From assembly GCA_944472135.2 (NCBI GenBank), contig OX235262.1:67208887-67272886 (forward strand): a stretch of DNA of 64,000 nt. Reading direction: 5' to 3'. This document shows positions 34,367 to 46,575 of the stretch, in pieces; within the stretch, counting starts at the first letter, position 1; every line of letters begins with the position of its first letter. The position numbers and the translations under genes are program-made. The notes below the pieces were generated by a model, which saw only the letters and a list, made by a program, of their open reading frames with translations, was not told the DNA's origin and searched no databases. Source of the DNA: Trichobilharzia regenti. Taxonomy: Eukaryota; Platyhelminthes; Trematoda; Strigeidida; Schistosomatidae.

Positions 34367-35390
34367 TCAAATAACATACTTACTGGCACTGACTACCAAC
34401 CGATTAAGTGTAATTTGAGCAGCCTGAATGTTGTCACACAGTAAAACGATATCGTCTGCATACTCAAGGTCGAAAAGTATTTCTCCAGGAAGCATATCTA
34501 TATCACCACCATGAACATCCTTCAGAGCTGACTCCAGAATATCATCGATGAAGAGAATGGGCAACCTCGTCAAACTTCGCTGTTGGCTGTATGTCCTCAC
34601 TCTACATGAAGGGTTTCTGTGTAGGGCTTTCAGGATGTCAACAAACTTCTGAGGTATACTTCTTTCATAAAGATAGCTCAAGAAGACGGTTCTGTCCAAC
34701 GAATGGAAGGTAGTCCTAATATCAAGAAACATAACGACTGTTGGTCTGAAGTAGGCGTGACCATGTTCCAGCAACTGAAGAAGGGTAAACTTATGATCAG
34801 TGCATCCACGGTCTGAAAGAAACCCAGACTGCTCTTCGTAAATCAGCTGCCCACGCGTTTTCAAAACCTGTAGAGTAAGACAGGAGCCAATATTTTAGAC
34901 GCAACTGAAAGCAAACTAACACCCCTATGATTATTGTACTCATTACATAGTCACTTTTTAAAGATTGGTACAATGATGGCTTCATTCCACACTGACGGGA
35001 TGACCTCATTTTCCAATACCTTCCTGAACAATCAGATCAAAATTCTGGCGAGAATTTCGCCATCGTCTTTAAAAATCTGGAGGATAGATTGTATGGGTCG
35101 GATGTTTTGTAGAGTTTCAACATCTAGAGTCCCTTTCGGTCCTCTGCTTTTTTGGAAGGTTGCTGACCAACCTCAGAGCACTGTTTTTGATAATGTTGAA
35201 TGTTGGCGTTGTTCGCCAGCTAAACTATTTCTCAAAGTTCTCTGCTCAACGTTTCAAACATCTTTTTCGGCTGGTAACTGGTGTACCATCTGGTTGACAG
35301 ACTGTCTCGCTGCCACGTTGCTTCTAGCTGCAGATTGCTCGGATGTGTTAGAACATTTCTGGGCTGTTGTCAGATGTAGCCGCTGAATCT
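34367..35390 (-). pseudogene. LINE reverse transcriptase fragment
   Basis: 34864-34367 is one open frame of 165 codons. It has EEQSGFLSDRGCTDHKFTL, then VVMFLDIRTTFHSLDR, then LEYADDIVLL with the catalytic YADD intact. The normally conserved GVRQGCPLSPFLFNF block between them is lost, because the sequence jumps from QRSLTRLPI to LFIDDILESAL. Upstream, to about 35390, the N-terminal side of RT (PPDF, RQNFDLIVQE, KVTM) is present with frameshifts. Same family as 42625-43900. Confidence 0.75.
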
Positions 35391-35596
35391 ATCTCACAAG
35401 CACGTTCTGACCACTGTTCATGAGGAAAAATAGTCACAATGCTTAAATGATGAGGGTGGACTACAAACATAATCATCGAAAAATAGGCTAGCACATAACC
35501 TTAAATGTACATATAATAACCATCCACCTATATTTAGAAGTACGTTACAAATCCATCATGTACTAAGGTTATAAAGAGCCTTTTCAATTTCGAACA

Positions 35597-35815
35597 TGAA
35601 CTGACTTCAGTCAGAGAAGCATTGAAAACTGGGTAGTACTGAGCAACTGTTTCGTCTTCATTTGCCACTCTTCAAGAGGATATGTCCACACCCCTATCAA
35701 GGAATGAATCAAGGACCTAGCACTCCTCAGTTTTCAGTGCTTCTCTGACTGAAATCAGTTTGCGGTTGAAATTGATATAAAAAAATCCCCGCAAAACCAG
35801 TACTTGAAAACAGGC
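35597..35815. repeat. Fold-back copy of SINE family 1
   Basis: The ACTTCAGTCAGAGAAGCATT block at 35605-35624 recurs inverted at about 35734-35757. The minus-oriented half contains a worn hammerhead region. The plus-oriented half ends with the family tail near 35815. Confidence 0.65.
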
Positions 35816-35819
35816 TTTC

Positions 35820-36365
35820 ACACATTTACTCTATGGCTATGGCTAGGGTTGGACAGAAGCTTATTGACAGTGGCCTTACATTAGTAGAGTTGATTTTCAT
35901 GTTCATCTAGAAAGTAGTCTGAGTTTTATTCTGTAATTATTCACCTTTATTATTTATTTATTTCAATCTTTAATCTAACATTAAAACAATTTGAAATCGA
36001 TCATTCAAAAACTTCATCATTAACACATAACATATATTTCAGATAATCTACGGCTTCTAATTAAGGTGTTTAACCGTGGAAAGTAGATTAGTTGTCTGAA
36101 TTTCTACCACGTAAATCAACTGCAACGTTTTGATCTACCTGCTGTGTGTGGATTTTATACTTTTATATACTACTCACCATCAAGAAGTAGTTCAGTCTTG
36201 CTAGTTGATCTTAATTAATGTTGGAACATTACATGAACTGGATAATTTTCTAAAAAAATTAATAATGATAGATTTAAACTCTTTCTGTCTGTTTGTTCAC
36301 TGGTGACTGACTGACTATGGGATTAAGTTTTCTGAAGTTTTAGTGGCAAGTCGTGGGAAACAGGA
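35820..36365. other. No recognisable gene
   Basis: AT-rich spacer up to the target duplication of the solo LTR. Confidence 0.35.
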
Positions 36366-36370
36366 GTCCA

Positions 36371-36562
36371 TGTGGTGATTGACTATTTCTATCTCTGTAT
36401 TGTTTAAATACTTACTGTTGATTGTTAATATTTCTTATATGAATTGGATGATAATTCCGCTAAATACAAATTCCTGAATTCCGCCCTCTCTGTGTTTTGG
36501 TTGGATTTGTGTAATTCAGTCATCTCGAAATACTAATACTACGATTACAAATAAATACTACA
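36371..36562 (+). repeat. Solo LTR of the gypsy family
   Basis: 192 bp, the reverse complement of the LTRs at 14655-22771 with modest divergence. Perfect 5-bp target duplication GTCCA at 36366-36370 and 36563-36567. No internal sequence remains. Confidence 0.93.
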
Positions 36563-36664
36563 GTCCACCAAGCTGATTGTGAGGAAAATCACTCGCACAT
36601 GACATTGACTAACAGTCATGCTATATATTGCCAGTTGTCAGAAATTAAAATTCATGGACCATTC

Positions 36665-36880
36665 GATTTCATCCCAGTGCCTTAATGCCTTACGAGCTCC
36701 CTTTGTAACCTGAATGCCTTGGATTCGATCACTGGCGGGGTCTTGTATGTGAACTGCTGGAAATTACCAAACGAGGATGAAATCACTGTACAGTACTCTC
36801 TGTTTTTCAATGCTTCCCCAACTGAAGTCAGTGCGTAATCAAACTCACAATCTATAAAATCCCTGTAAATATAAACATTT
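36665..36880 (+). repeat. Worn SINE family 1 copy
   Basis: Keeps the order tRNA-like region (GTAACCTGAATGCCTTGGA), GGATGAAATC in place of the hammerhead GAAA strand, CAGTACTCTCTG and the tail CCCTGTAAATATAAAC. The ribozyme core is not recognisable. Confidence 0.5.
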
Positions 36881-36949
36881 AAGTATTTGAAAAAATACTT
36901 GATTCTGTCGAAAACTTTACAAGCAAACAAACAATCAAGTCTTTTCTAT

Positions 36950-38260
36950 CTCTTACTCCTCACAGTGTTAAGTTTTATGGCCGATTTGGAAGACGGAATC
37001 TTAAAATCAACAATCGACAAATTACCACTGTACAAAGGGTATATCTACGACACTTTTATAGTCTGTCATGATGATAATGAATTAAATTGTATCTTACATG
37101 AATTAAATAATTGCCATACTTCACTTAAATTTACAGCAGAATTAGAAAATGAATCAAAGATTCCATGTCTGAAAGTAGAATTGACAAGAAGAGATAATGG
37201 TACTTTGAAGAGATCTACCTACAGAAAATAATTATGTAATGGCAAACTGACAAACATCTATAGTTTGATACCTGTGAGTAGAATAAAGACTCATAATTTC
37301 ACTGGCCTACCAAATCAGAAGGATTTGCAGCACTCACTGTTGATAAGGACTGCTCTCATTTCTAAAAAGTATCCTGGCTCAAAATGGACATCCAGCATGT
37401 TTTGTGAAGAAAATAAAGACCAAAGCCAAAATAAGAATAATGCAGTCCACTGCCAAAGGAAATACTGTATACGATTAAAGACTTCAAGGGAGACAAAGTG
37501 GCAGATATCCTAAGGGGAAGGATCTCCAGTCCCCTGAAGAAGACCTTTCCTCTATAAAAATTAAGAGTGATATTCCCTAACCTCCCACTACTTCTAAGCA
37601 ATGTGAAAGACAAACTGTCACATGTGACCACACCAATGTGTATATATCAATTTACCAGTTTCTGTAGAGCTAAGTACATAGGTTATTCTTCGTGCGATTT
37701 ATACAAAACATGTCAGAGAATATTACTCAGGATGGCTGCAAAGAAGAGTTAGTGGTTCAGTCAGTAGCGTCATAACTGAACACCTTGTCAACCCCTGTCA
37801 AAGCACCTTGATTGAGTCATCATTCAGAGTCAACACAAAAACCTACCAAAGGCAGTATGTTTTCAACTTTTTTGTAGTGAAGAATCCCTCTCCATAAGCA
37901 TCGAAAAGCCTCTAAATTTACCATGAGTCTAATTGAATTTTAATCCTTGTCTTTCGCTTCTATTTGTTATTTCTTTTTATTCTTTTACTTTTTTTTTATT
38001 TCAGTTGTGAAAATTATTATTTCATTTCGTTTTTATGCTCATTAACTTAATACATGTCTTCATTAAAAACAACTTCACGTATTACTCAGCTACTTGCTAA
38101 TCCTGTGTAGTAGTTTTGTTTCTAAGCCTGTCGTAATCTCTATTCCCGGCTTCGAACTTTCATATCAAGTCGAAAACTATTATCACCTTCGTTACTACGT
38201 GGAATTAAATAACAGTTGTATCTGTGCAAACTTATATTTATTATTTATTTTTTATTTTAT
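36950..38260 (+). pseudogene. Penelope-like element (subfamily A), RT to tail
   Basis: 36887-37231 encodes the RT palm region, KGYIYDTFIV (family members have YVDDTF; one catalytic Asp is Tyr), then the KIPCLKVELTRRDN block. After a stop and frameshift, 37567-37752 encodes the GIY-YIG N-terminal part, MCIYQFTSFCRAKYIGYSS. 37930-38240 resembles the tail repeats of the 61.5-kb copy (TTCTAAGCCT, GTAATCTCTATTC). Disabled. Confidence 0.7.
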
Positions 38261-38264
38261 TGCT

Positions 38265-38486
38265 TTACTCTCCTAGTGGAACATAAGGGTTCATGTTAAA
38301 GCTTTGAAGGTCTGCTAACAGTGGTGTTTATTTTTACGGGATGCGATTGTTAGCCTCATGCCCAACCTTCCCTCTTTACTAGTCTTATTACTAGCTTAGC
38401 GAGGTTTGAGAGTGCGTCGGCCGGGGATCGAACCCCGAACCACCTGCATGGTTGTTGAGCATCCTACCTCTGTGCTACCGACGCAT
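38265..38486 (-). mobile_element. tRNA-derived SINE (family 3a)
   Basis: Minus-oriented. The minus strand carries a B box, GGTTCGATCCC (about 38422-38432), and an A-box-like segment near 38470. The GTGCGTCGG acceptor side is at the left of the tRNA-like part. It ends in a TA-rich tract. Confidence 0.65.
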
Positions 38487-38489
38487 ATA

Positions 38490-40090
38490 TATATATGCGA
38501 CTGAGGATGAAACCGCTGAAATGACCTCTTGTTTGCTGAGCCTCTTTTTCTCTCCTCTACGATTATAGCCTATTACCAGAAATTCACCTTATGAGTCAAC
38601 ACAAATAAACAGGTCAGAGTACTTCACCACTATAAAGGCAAATCTAATCTAAATCCTGTCAAAGAGATAATAAAGCCAAAGAAAAAAACAATATCAATAA
38701 CGTCATTTTTCTTATCTGGTAATATTATATGCATATGTATATATATATATATAAATGTCAAAATGTGTGAGTGGTAAAAGAAGAAAAGTTTAAAACATTG
38801 AACATGTTTTACTAAAATACGTAGATAAAAACTCAAAGAAATGTAAAAACTGGTGTTCGATAGGTTGACTTTTAAAAGAGCGTTTATAAATATATATATA
38901 TGTATAATGATAGAAGAAAGAAATAGTTTCAATCCTTATTGGCACTATTAACAAGGTTGTTTTATTTTTCTATTGAGTGCTTAATCTGTTTCTCCTTATT
39001 TTATTCCATAATAGGTAATATAAAGAAAAATATTGTTCAATGTGTCTAATGTTAGTAGTAGTAATGGTAGTTGACCTTCGTGTTCAGAATAAAAATAAGC
39101 AAGATGAAGTTCTGCTGTACGCTGGAGTGGTATTATGCGGAGGAGTAGGAGGAGATATTAAATATAGAGATTGTAACTCAATGGCCCCAAAATCTAAAAA
39201 TTGTCACTATTTATATATACGTATTCGTTATGCACTATTTATATATGTATATATATGCAGATATATATATATATATATATGTCTACTTTGATCAATAGGT
39301 TAGTTACATAAGAAGTAGGAAAGTTAGGTAAATATTGCTTTGTTTTAATCAAAGGGTATAATTGAAAAATCTAAGTATGTACGTAGATTGACAGATAAGT
39401 AGATCGTCATTATATGATGAATCAGGATATGACTGATTGTAATAATATTAATAATAATAATAATATGAAATGATAGGGGAAAGAAGAAACAGATATGTGC
39501 TTGCATTAGAATTTTTTGCTGATGATATCATGAATTATTGACCTCAGTCTATGTATACAAATCTAACTGAACTGCACATATTAGGGCAGACTAAAGTAAC
39601 TTTTGTAAGAATGAATGCAACTGAAAAGTGAAGACTACTTTACAAATGGAAGAAGTGATTTAATGCAATGCTGGTTATATTTGAGGAATAAGAGAAGGAA
39701 GAACAAGAAGAAAAGAAGATAAACCAGGTGAAGAAAATGGAAGATATTCAAAGTTTAGGTCATTTGCTACTTTAACTGACCAAAGTAACATCATAAAATG
39801 TAGATATATGTATAGTATATGTATACTGGAGGCATAGATTAGAAATCTCATATAAAAATAACGTGAAGCTGATTGTTTGTTTTTTTTAACAATTTTTATT
39901 TTAATTTGTTTTAATTGCATTGTTTTTATTTGGAGGTTATTACAAAAATATGTATGTATGTTTATATTTATGAGTATGTATACATTTACGTGTATGTTAG
40001 CAGTTAAAATTTTCCAGTTTTCTTCTAAACAAAACATTTTACATGTTTTCTGTATATAAATGAGCATTTTATTTGAAAAACAACTTTCTG
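38490..40090. other. AT-rich region with TA microsatellites, 3' of the RIM gene
   Basis: No gene. Several short (TA)n tracts (around 38486, 38740, 38890, 39258). 38490-38550 resembles the Penelope terminal motif region, GCGAC...ACCGC. This is the downstream flank of the RIM gene. Confidence 0.4.
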
Positions 40091-40094
40091 TCTC

Positions 40095-40105
40095 TTTATT
40101 TTATT
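40095..40105 (-). terminator. Probable poly(A) signals of the RIM gene
   Basis: Two overlapping AATAAA hexamers on the minus strand, about 30 bases after the stop codon of the terminal exon. If used, the 3' UTR would be very short. Confidence 0.5.
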
Positions 40106-40131
40106 TACTTTGTAAAGCATCTGATCTATTG

Positions 40132-40602
40132 CTATCTTCTTGTGGAATGTGGTGAGCCAAGATTACGATGTGACGACATTGTTCCGTCATTTGTCTTGCC
40201 TAAACTTGGTTGTGTTGATTTCCCTTCTTGAGATGATTTAGATTTTGTTCGATTGGGTCGTTCATTGTTACTGGTGTTTTCATTATTACCATTATTATGA
40301 CGACTGGGACGGCTGATAGGCTTTTCAGTTTTTGTTTCTGTTACCTTACTACCTTTATTAGTTTTTGAATCATCACAAGGCGCAGTTGATGATGATATTG
40401 GTAGACCTTTCTGTTGAGGAGTATGCTGATGTTGTTGTTGATGGTGGTGGTGATGATGATGATGTGCATTCGATGCTATCATTCCAAATAATTTATACCA
40501 ACCAAAAACTACTGTTTTTAAGTCTAGATCATCTAGTACAATTTCACACATTCCTAAAAATACCTTCTTATCCATACGGCCATATTCACCCCATACACTT
40601 AC
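40132..40602 (-). CDS. RIM homologue, terminal exon: end of C2B domain and tail
   Basis: The acceptor TTTTACATTTTAG precedes the exon, which opens in phase 0 with VSVWGEYGRMDKKVFLG, then DLDLKTVVFGWYKLF. This is the closing part of the RIM C2B domain. After the domain the tail has eight consecutive histidines mixed with Gln, then a Ser/Asn/Arg-rich region, and stops with TAG at 40134-40132. RIM proteins organise the presynaptic active zone; C2B binds partners such as liprin and lipids in other animals. The polar His/Gln tail is not a known family feature. Confidence 0.9.
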   Translation of the reverse strand, partial: VSVWGEYGRMDKKVFLGMCEIVLDDLDLKTVVFGWYKLFGMIASNAHHHHHHHHQQQHQHTPQQKGLPISSSTAPCDDSKTNKGSKVTETKTEKPISRPSRHNNGNNENTSNNERPNRTKSKSSQEGKSTQPSLGKTNDGTMSSHRNLGSPHSTRR

Positions 40603-42153
40603 CTAAAATGTAAAAGAAATAAGACCATAGAAATGAAACGTATAATCTGATTAAAACAAAGAATTTTGTCGTTAATGTATCAGAGAAGAACTCATGCTGT
40701 GAGTGATGATAGGACTCCATGTTGAACACTTCAGTAAGGAGTTAGACTAACTCATCAGTACTTAACTAGTATTTTCAAGTTCCATGATTGTATATGCGAG
40801 CTTGTATACAACAGGGAGAGAATCCAATGACCCACCGAATCCAACTTCTGACAATTCGCGATATGTAGCTTGACGGGCAGCCAGCATAACTACTGAGTAT
40901 TTTTCCTGACAGTAAATTTGATGAACACCAGTGGTCACCACTTTTTACCATAAATTTCAGGCAACTTCATCCTGAAAATCATCTACGGTTAATGATCACT
41001 ACAATGTGAACTGATTTGTCCCCTTGAGCTGACATTTTGGTCAACTACTATTTGCATTCACACAATGAGCGACATCTGTTTTATGAGGGTCAGTAATACT
41101 ACCTGATCGCCAACACCAGTCTTGGGGACTGGATTCGAACAGATGACTTATTGTTAGTGCTTTGATCTTCTGGACTTTCTTGGCTGTTGAAGAATAAACA
41201 GTGAATAAACACTACATCAAAGTATAAATGCAATGTAGTGTTTTTGATAGGACAATATTCATTTTCTCTCTTATTTATTTCTTTCTAAACACAAATTATT
41301 TTACTATTCAACATTGTCGTTAATTATAAATTGATTTCTTATCACTCCCTACTAAATGGTAACTTTAGTTGTCGAATTGTTGAAAGGAAGCTATGGTGCT
41401 ACATTGTAATAATGCTCATTAGTGACGGGTCAGTAGAAGTTGAAGGGAATAGTCAGTTACTGTGTGAATAATACCTGTACTCTGCTGTGAATTAACAAAA
41501 TTAGGAATATTAGGTAATAACGCGTTGGCTAATAGATAATTGGCTCGGTCAGAGAATTGACAATCTTGGGGCCAACTTCGAAAATATTCAAGGGTGTATA
41601 ACGTTGTCAATTTCCAATTTGAAAGAAGATACTCTTTTAACCCTTTGTCGTCTTTTGTACTTCTTTAGTTGATGTTAGTTCGAGATTTCGTTGTCTTACC
41701 CAGACAAAATAGCTATGCTAAGAAACAGTGAATGCTATTAGGTGCCAGTTTGTTTCTGGTCATTAGCTACAAGAGGCTCGAAGTCATATAAGATCGATGC
41801 AAACATCATATCCAAGGAAATATCTTAAGCTATCAGCAGTCAATCAGAGTGAGAGATAATCTTGGATGCAGTCTCACACATTACGACAGTTAAGTAGCTG
41901 CCACTTTCAGGTTATTCTGATTTTTATGTCATACTTATTCAATTATGAAGTAGAATGTCAACTCATTTCTGAGTACCTTACGTCTAAACCGCTAAGATTT
42001 CCAGAAACACAAATGGTATGACAGGTTAGGCTGGTTATGATAGAGATGACTTATAATGAAAAAACAAAAACAGCACAAAGAATACATCACTGCATAGTGG
42101 AAAAATAAGACAAATAATGTCTAGTATATTCCAGAATGATGAATATTACTCAC
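40603..42153. other. RIM intron without recognisable insertions
   Basis: Donor GTGAGT at 42153 and acceptor at 40603 on the minus strand. I see no repeat family from this window inside it. Confidence 0.7.
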
Positions 42154-42499
42154 TTGTAGAATTTTTCCATGATATGGTACTGAAAAAGAAAGTTGTTGTT
42201 GATAAAGTGGATCTAGTGTACGTCTTGGAGGATACATGGTTCTTAGCTTCTCTACTGACTGTTTACCTTCCAGTAAATGAAGTTTAACATATGGAGCTGG
42301 AAGCGGTTTAGCTGTATTCTTCTGTTGTAAACCTCTGGCACGAATAACTTCAACTTCTAAATGACCTTTACGGTCATAAAAGCTTAGTTGTATTTCTCCA
42401 AGACAAGGCATTCCAAGTACTTGTCGACCGACTAGTTGACCAGGACCAAGACCTTCTACAAATTCTCCAACATGTGATTCATTACGTCCCATATAAATA
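42154..42499 (-). CDS. RIM homologue, exon with N-terminal part of C2B
   Basis: Acceptor TTTTTTGAATAG at 42511-42500, donor GTGAGT at 42153-42148; 346 bp, phase 1 in, phase 0 out. It encodes IYMGRNESHVGEFVEGLGPG, QLVGRQVLG, GHLEVEVIRARGL, APYVKLHLLEG, RRTLDPLYQQQLSF and ends GKILQ. The GLGPxQLVGRQ, VEVIRARGL, PAPYVK and LDPLYQQ strings are hallmarks of the RIM C2B domain. Asp residues that coordinate calcium in synaptotagmin C2 domains are not evident in the loops, as is usual for RIM C2 domains. Confidence 0.92.
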
Positions 42500-42624
42500 C
42501 TATTCAAAAAAATAAGAATTTTAATGATAAGCATTTGTAAACTTATTAGTACATAAGTTACGCAATGAGTTGAGAATACAGTGTAAAACGTACATTCAAT
42601 ACAATACGTCTTACTGATCAAGGT

Positions 42625-43900
42625 ATTCTACTAGAAATTATGCATACATGTGGGAGCCCATGGAGAGTTGACATGTGAAGTGGTGACAGTTAGTGGTGTC
42701 CAACATGGATCTCCGATGTCCCCATTTATATTTAATTTCACCATAGATATACTAATGGACGTAACCATAACTGACTTCAGCGACTCAAGAATTGACTTGT
42801 TACCACCAAGGCATAATCTCGTTGACTTAGAATATGCAGGTGATATAGTCCTTCTAGGTGAGGACGCGAACAAAATGCAGAGTCTTTTGAATACCTTAAG
42901 CAGCGATCTTCGAATGTTTGGTGTGCGATTTGTCCCCTCTGTCGAATGTAAGATGGTGCTACAGGACTGGATTACATCGACTACTCCCAGCTTACACATA
43001 AGGAGTGAAGTGGTAGAGCGTGTTGACCAGTTCATTTATTTGAGGAGATGCATCAGCCATAATGGGTTGATGGCTGACGAAATCTCAGCCCGGATACAGA
43101 AGGCTCGTTTGGCACATACCAACTTACACCATCTCTGGCTTAGTAGACTTGATATCGGGCTGTCGACCAAAGAAAATTTTTTACTGCTCAGAAGTTCTCT
43201 CTGTCGTTCTTTATAGCTGTGAGCGAGACATGGCGGCTAAATGTGGAAGATATGAAAAGGCCGGCTGGGTATCTTTGATCATGCGTTGATCTTGCGTTCT
43301 GTCTCCTATGTTAAGTGATATAATAAGGTGAGTAATATTGATGTTGGGTGTCGAGTGCTAGGAACGTAGGGGAAATCAACTGATGACGTTGTGAAGTCAC
43401 ACCGACTGAGAGAGATGGTTAGGACATGTGTTGCACATGCTAGCCCAGCCATCGCCTTCCTCGATGGGCAATGTTAGCTGCTGACATAGGATCAGGTTGG
43501 AAAGGAGCTAGTGGTGGTGAAATCAAAACATGGCTTCATCAGTCAATGAAATTCAAAATAGTTAGTTTAAGCCAGCTAGTCACTTAGGGAGGTGTAGACT
43601 GCCAGTCTGGTTGGGATCCTCGGGATGGTAAAATCAATGCCTAAAGGCAGTTGGTGGTATGTCTCAAAATCATTCTCAATGGCTGGCGCAGATCCATTCA
43701 CTCTGTGATTTATCATTTCCAATAAAACCCTACTGTTCTTCCATATTACTATTCTCTTTGCCTCCCATTTCTGTTTAATATCTCTGTCTCCTTTAAATCT
43801 CTATTTACTCTCTTATCTTGGTTTTGTGTTACATGGAGTATGGCAACTCGAACTACTAAACGTCTGTGTAAAGTTCTACATTGAAATGTCTGTCACACTC
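42625..43900 (+). pseudogene. LINE RT and 3' end, inside a RIM intron
   Basis: 42650-43216 is one open frame starting within RT: VSGVQHGSPMSPFIFNF, then LEYAGDIVLLGEDANKMQSL, where the catalytic YADD has become YAGD. Further blocks are VVERVDQFIYLRRCIS and MADEISARIQKARLAHTNL. After 43216 the post-RT region continues in other frames to about 43700 (DPRDGKIN). The 3' untranslated part, to about 43900, matches 26970-27105. It is antisense to the host gene and disabled by the active-site change and frameshifts. Confidence 0.8.
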
Positions 43901-44034
43901 AAGTAAAACAAAACTCAGTCTTAGTGCTACACTCTCCTTCCTTCACAAACAGTAATTAGTATTTGTCAAACTTCACATTTGTTCTGTCTGACAGTATCTA
44001 CTGTTAGGCCTCATGAAGTACAATTGGTTTACTA

Positions 44035-44270
44035 GAGTGTTGGAAGCAATTGGCACAAAGCCTTCGACCTAGGTTTCGTCAGCAAGGTGCATCTGCAACC
44101 TTGAAGGAACTTATGTCCCTTCTGAGATTCGAACCCACGTCACCCAGTGATGTAGTCAGAGACGTTACTTATAATGGTGACCACATTGCAAACCTGACTC
44201 ATACAATTCAGTCTGCACCAAAGAAAGGACTAGACACGTCGCACTAGTTACTAGTGTCCAATCAAAATAA
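44035..44270 (-). mobile_element. Hammerhead SINE (family 2) copy
   Basis: Minus strand: B box GGTTCGAATCTC at about 44129-44140. Downstream the hammerhead region retains CTTGCTGA and CGAAACCTAGGTC, but the stem II segment between them is deleted. The adjoining 44190-44270 is in the opposite orientation to the equivalent region of 46576-46925, so the copy is rearranged. Confidence 0.65.
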
Positions 44271-44639
44271 TTGGTTTACATTTGATACTTTGTAAGAACT
44301 CAGTAGTCTGAAACAGATTTTCCATACACCAAGCTATATGAACCACACTTATTATGTGAGGACTGGTGATACTACGCAGTTGCCTAGGCTGAATTAGATG
44401 GAATGAATTTTGAATCCGAGACCTACTGGCTTCGGTGAATAGATCCTTTATATCTGGGTAGTATGCGTAATGTTTTAATTGAGTAACTTTCAACTACTCA
44501 TATTAGTCAGTAGTACGGACCAAATTAGTAAAATATTGTCTAGTTAAGGCATGAAAGGGTATTTCATTACTCCTATTTCCTCTTAAAGTTTCCCGGCTCT
44601 TAAAAGTGTAAGATACATTAATGTAAGTGTATAGAACTT

Positions 44640-46470
44640 GGGCACTGTGTTAAAATGTAATTGCTGTCAAAAATAGAAAACACGCATCTAAAGAAAAGGA
44701 TTGACAACTTTGGATTCTGCAAGAGATACGTGGACGACACCTTTATTATCTCATACAGTGAGAAGAATTTGGATAACATCTTGGACTTCTTTAATAGCTG
44801 CCATCCTGCAATGCAGATCACACTAGAGAAGGAACCCAGCACAAAAATATCTTTTCTGGACGTCGACTTAACAAGACGTGAACAAGATGAAATCCTAAAA
44901 TGATCCATCTACAGAAAGCCGATATGGAACGGACAACTTATTAATTTTTACAGTTGGGTATACCTAATTACAAAACGAAATCTGATCCGTTCATTGAGCC
45001 ACAGAATTCGCAGCATTTGCAGCCTTGATACTATAGGAGAGTAGTTAAATACCCTGAAGAGAATCTCGCTAGAAAACAGCTACCCAGAACGTTTTATCAC
45101 AAAATCTGTGAAACCTAAACCACCAAAACCGCCCACACTCTCTGCTCCCAACAAACTTCTTTACCTCAACCTACAATTCTATGGAGATTCATCAGCAAAA
45201 TTACTGAGATTCCGCCTGTCCAGCTCACTGAAGAAAAACTTCGCCACTGAGCTGTTACTAAACCTCTCTACTAAACCAATGAATCGCATGAAAGTGAAGG
45301 ACAATCTGCCACTGTTGGCCTCATCAGTGTGCATCTATCAACTCACCTGCTCGTGTGGAGCTAGGTATGTCGGCCCTACCCAGCGTCTGCTATCCAAACG
45401 TATCATCGAACGCTTACCCTCAAGGTTTAAAAAGGAGAAGAAAGGTCCCCCTGAAGCTTTATTCTGGAACACCTGATCGAAAAGCAGCACCTAACAAACC
45501 AACAAAGTAAATTCAAAGTTATCTGCAGAATACCTGGGAATCTTGCTCAGAAAGTACGAATCAAACTTCTTCAAACCTCAGAGGCAATGGTAATTCACAT
45601 ATCAAAGTTTGTTCATTAAATTTACAGTGGACCCGACCCATCTTAACACCGAATAAGTAGATTTTGTTTCGTGTATTTTTTGCTTGTCTGCTTCTTAATT
45701 GTTTAATATTTTCTTCTCCCACCCCTTATTAAATCTCTACCCCTTATTACCACTGTTGTTGACTTGACTTTTGTTCAATTTTAATTTTATCTGCGCTCTA
45801 CTCAACCCCATCAATTAGATTACGTCACTCAAATTGCTTATTTAATCTTACTGTTTAGTTTCTAGCCAATTAACGTAGTTTGTTATCTAAAACTTACAAT
45901 TCTAATCATTTTACTTTAGTTTCTACCCCAATTAACGCTCTCTATATTACGTAATTTGTTAACTAAAATGTACAATTCTAATTTTGTCTTACCTCTTTCT
46001 TCTTTGTTTGTCTATTTCTTAATTGCATTATTTTCTACCCCCACCCTCTATTAAATCTCTACGCTCATGACGACTGTTGCTAACTCGATTTTCGTTTATT
46101 TTTAAGTGAATCCTACTCAGCTTATTAACTTAACTCTCATTCATTTTCAAGTGAATTCTACTCAGATTATTAACTTGACTCTCATTCATTTTTCCATTGA
46201 ACCCTACCAATTAGATTACGTCACCCAACCTACTTTTGTAACTTTATTTTAGTTTCTAACCGATTAACGCCTTCAAAATTACGTAATCTGTTTGTCAAAA
46301 ACTAACAATTGCATTAACACATCTTTGGAAATATTCCTTTTGTTGCCAAGACAAATTACTATAAATTTGCGATTTGTACAGCTTGAGAATGATATCGCCG
46401 AAAAGAGTAACTCTTTGCTGAACACTTTTTCTTTTCTAATGACAAATATTTGAAATATTCACTTTGTTGC
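44640..46470 (+). pseudogene. Penelope-like element (subfamily A) in a RIM intron
   Basis: 44661-44903 encodes the RT palm, KRYVDDTFIISYSEKNL with intact YVDD, then SFLDVDLTRREQDE, ending at a TGA before SIYRKPIWNGQL. After frame changes, 45108-45473 encodes PPTLSAPNKLLYLNLQFYG and the GIY-YIG start VCIYQLTCSCGARYVGPTQ. 45660-46360 is a tail with internal near-repeats (blocks around CCAATTAACG at 45875, 45935 and 46258). The terminal GCGAT...ATCGC hairpin motif is at about 46366-46400. Confidence 0.78.
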
Positions 46471-46479
46471 TAAGATAAT

Positions 46480-46482
<3 letters not shown>

Positions 46483-46527
<45 letters not shown>
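46483..46527. repeat. (TA)n microsatellite between two Penelope tail motifs
   Basis: About 44 bases of TA repeats. The Penelope terminal motif occurs just before it (46366-46400) and again just after it (46528-46575). Confidence 0.95.
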
Positions 46528-46531
<4 letters not shown>

Positions 46532-46575
46532 ATCATACAGCTTGAGAATGATATCACCGAAAAGAGTAACTCTTC

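Noticed and set aside
34934..35386. 150-codon plus-strand frame
   Set aside because: Antisense to a LINE reverse transcriptase whose blocks are readable on the minus strand.
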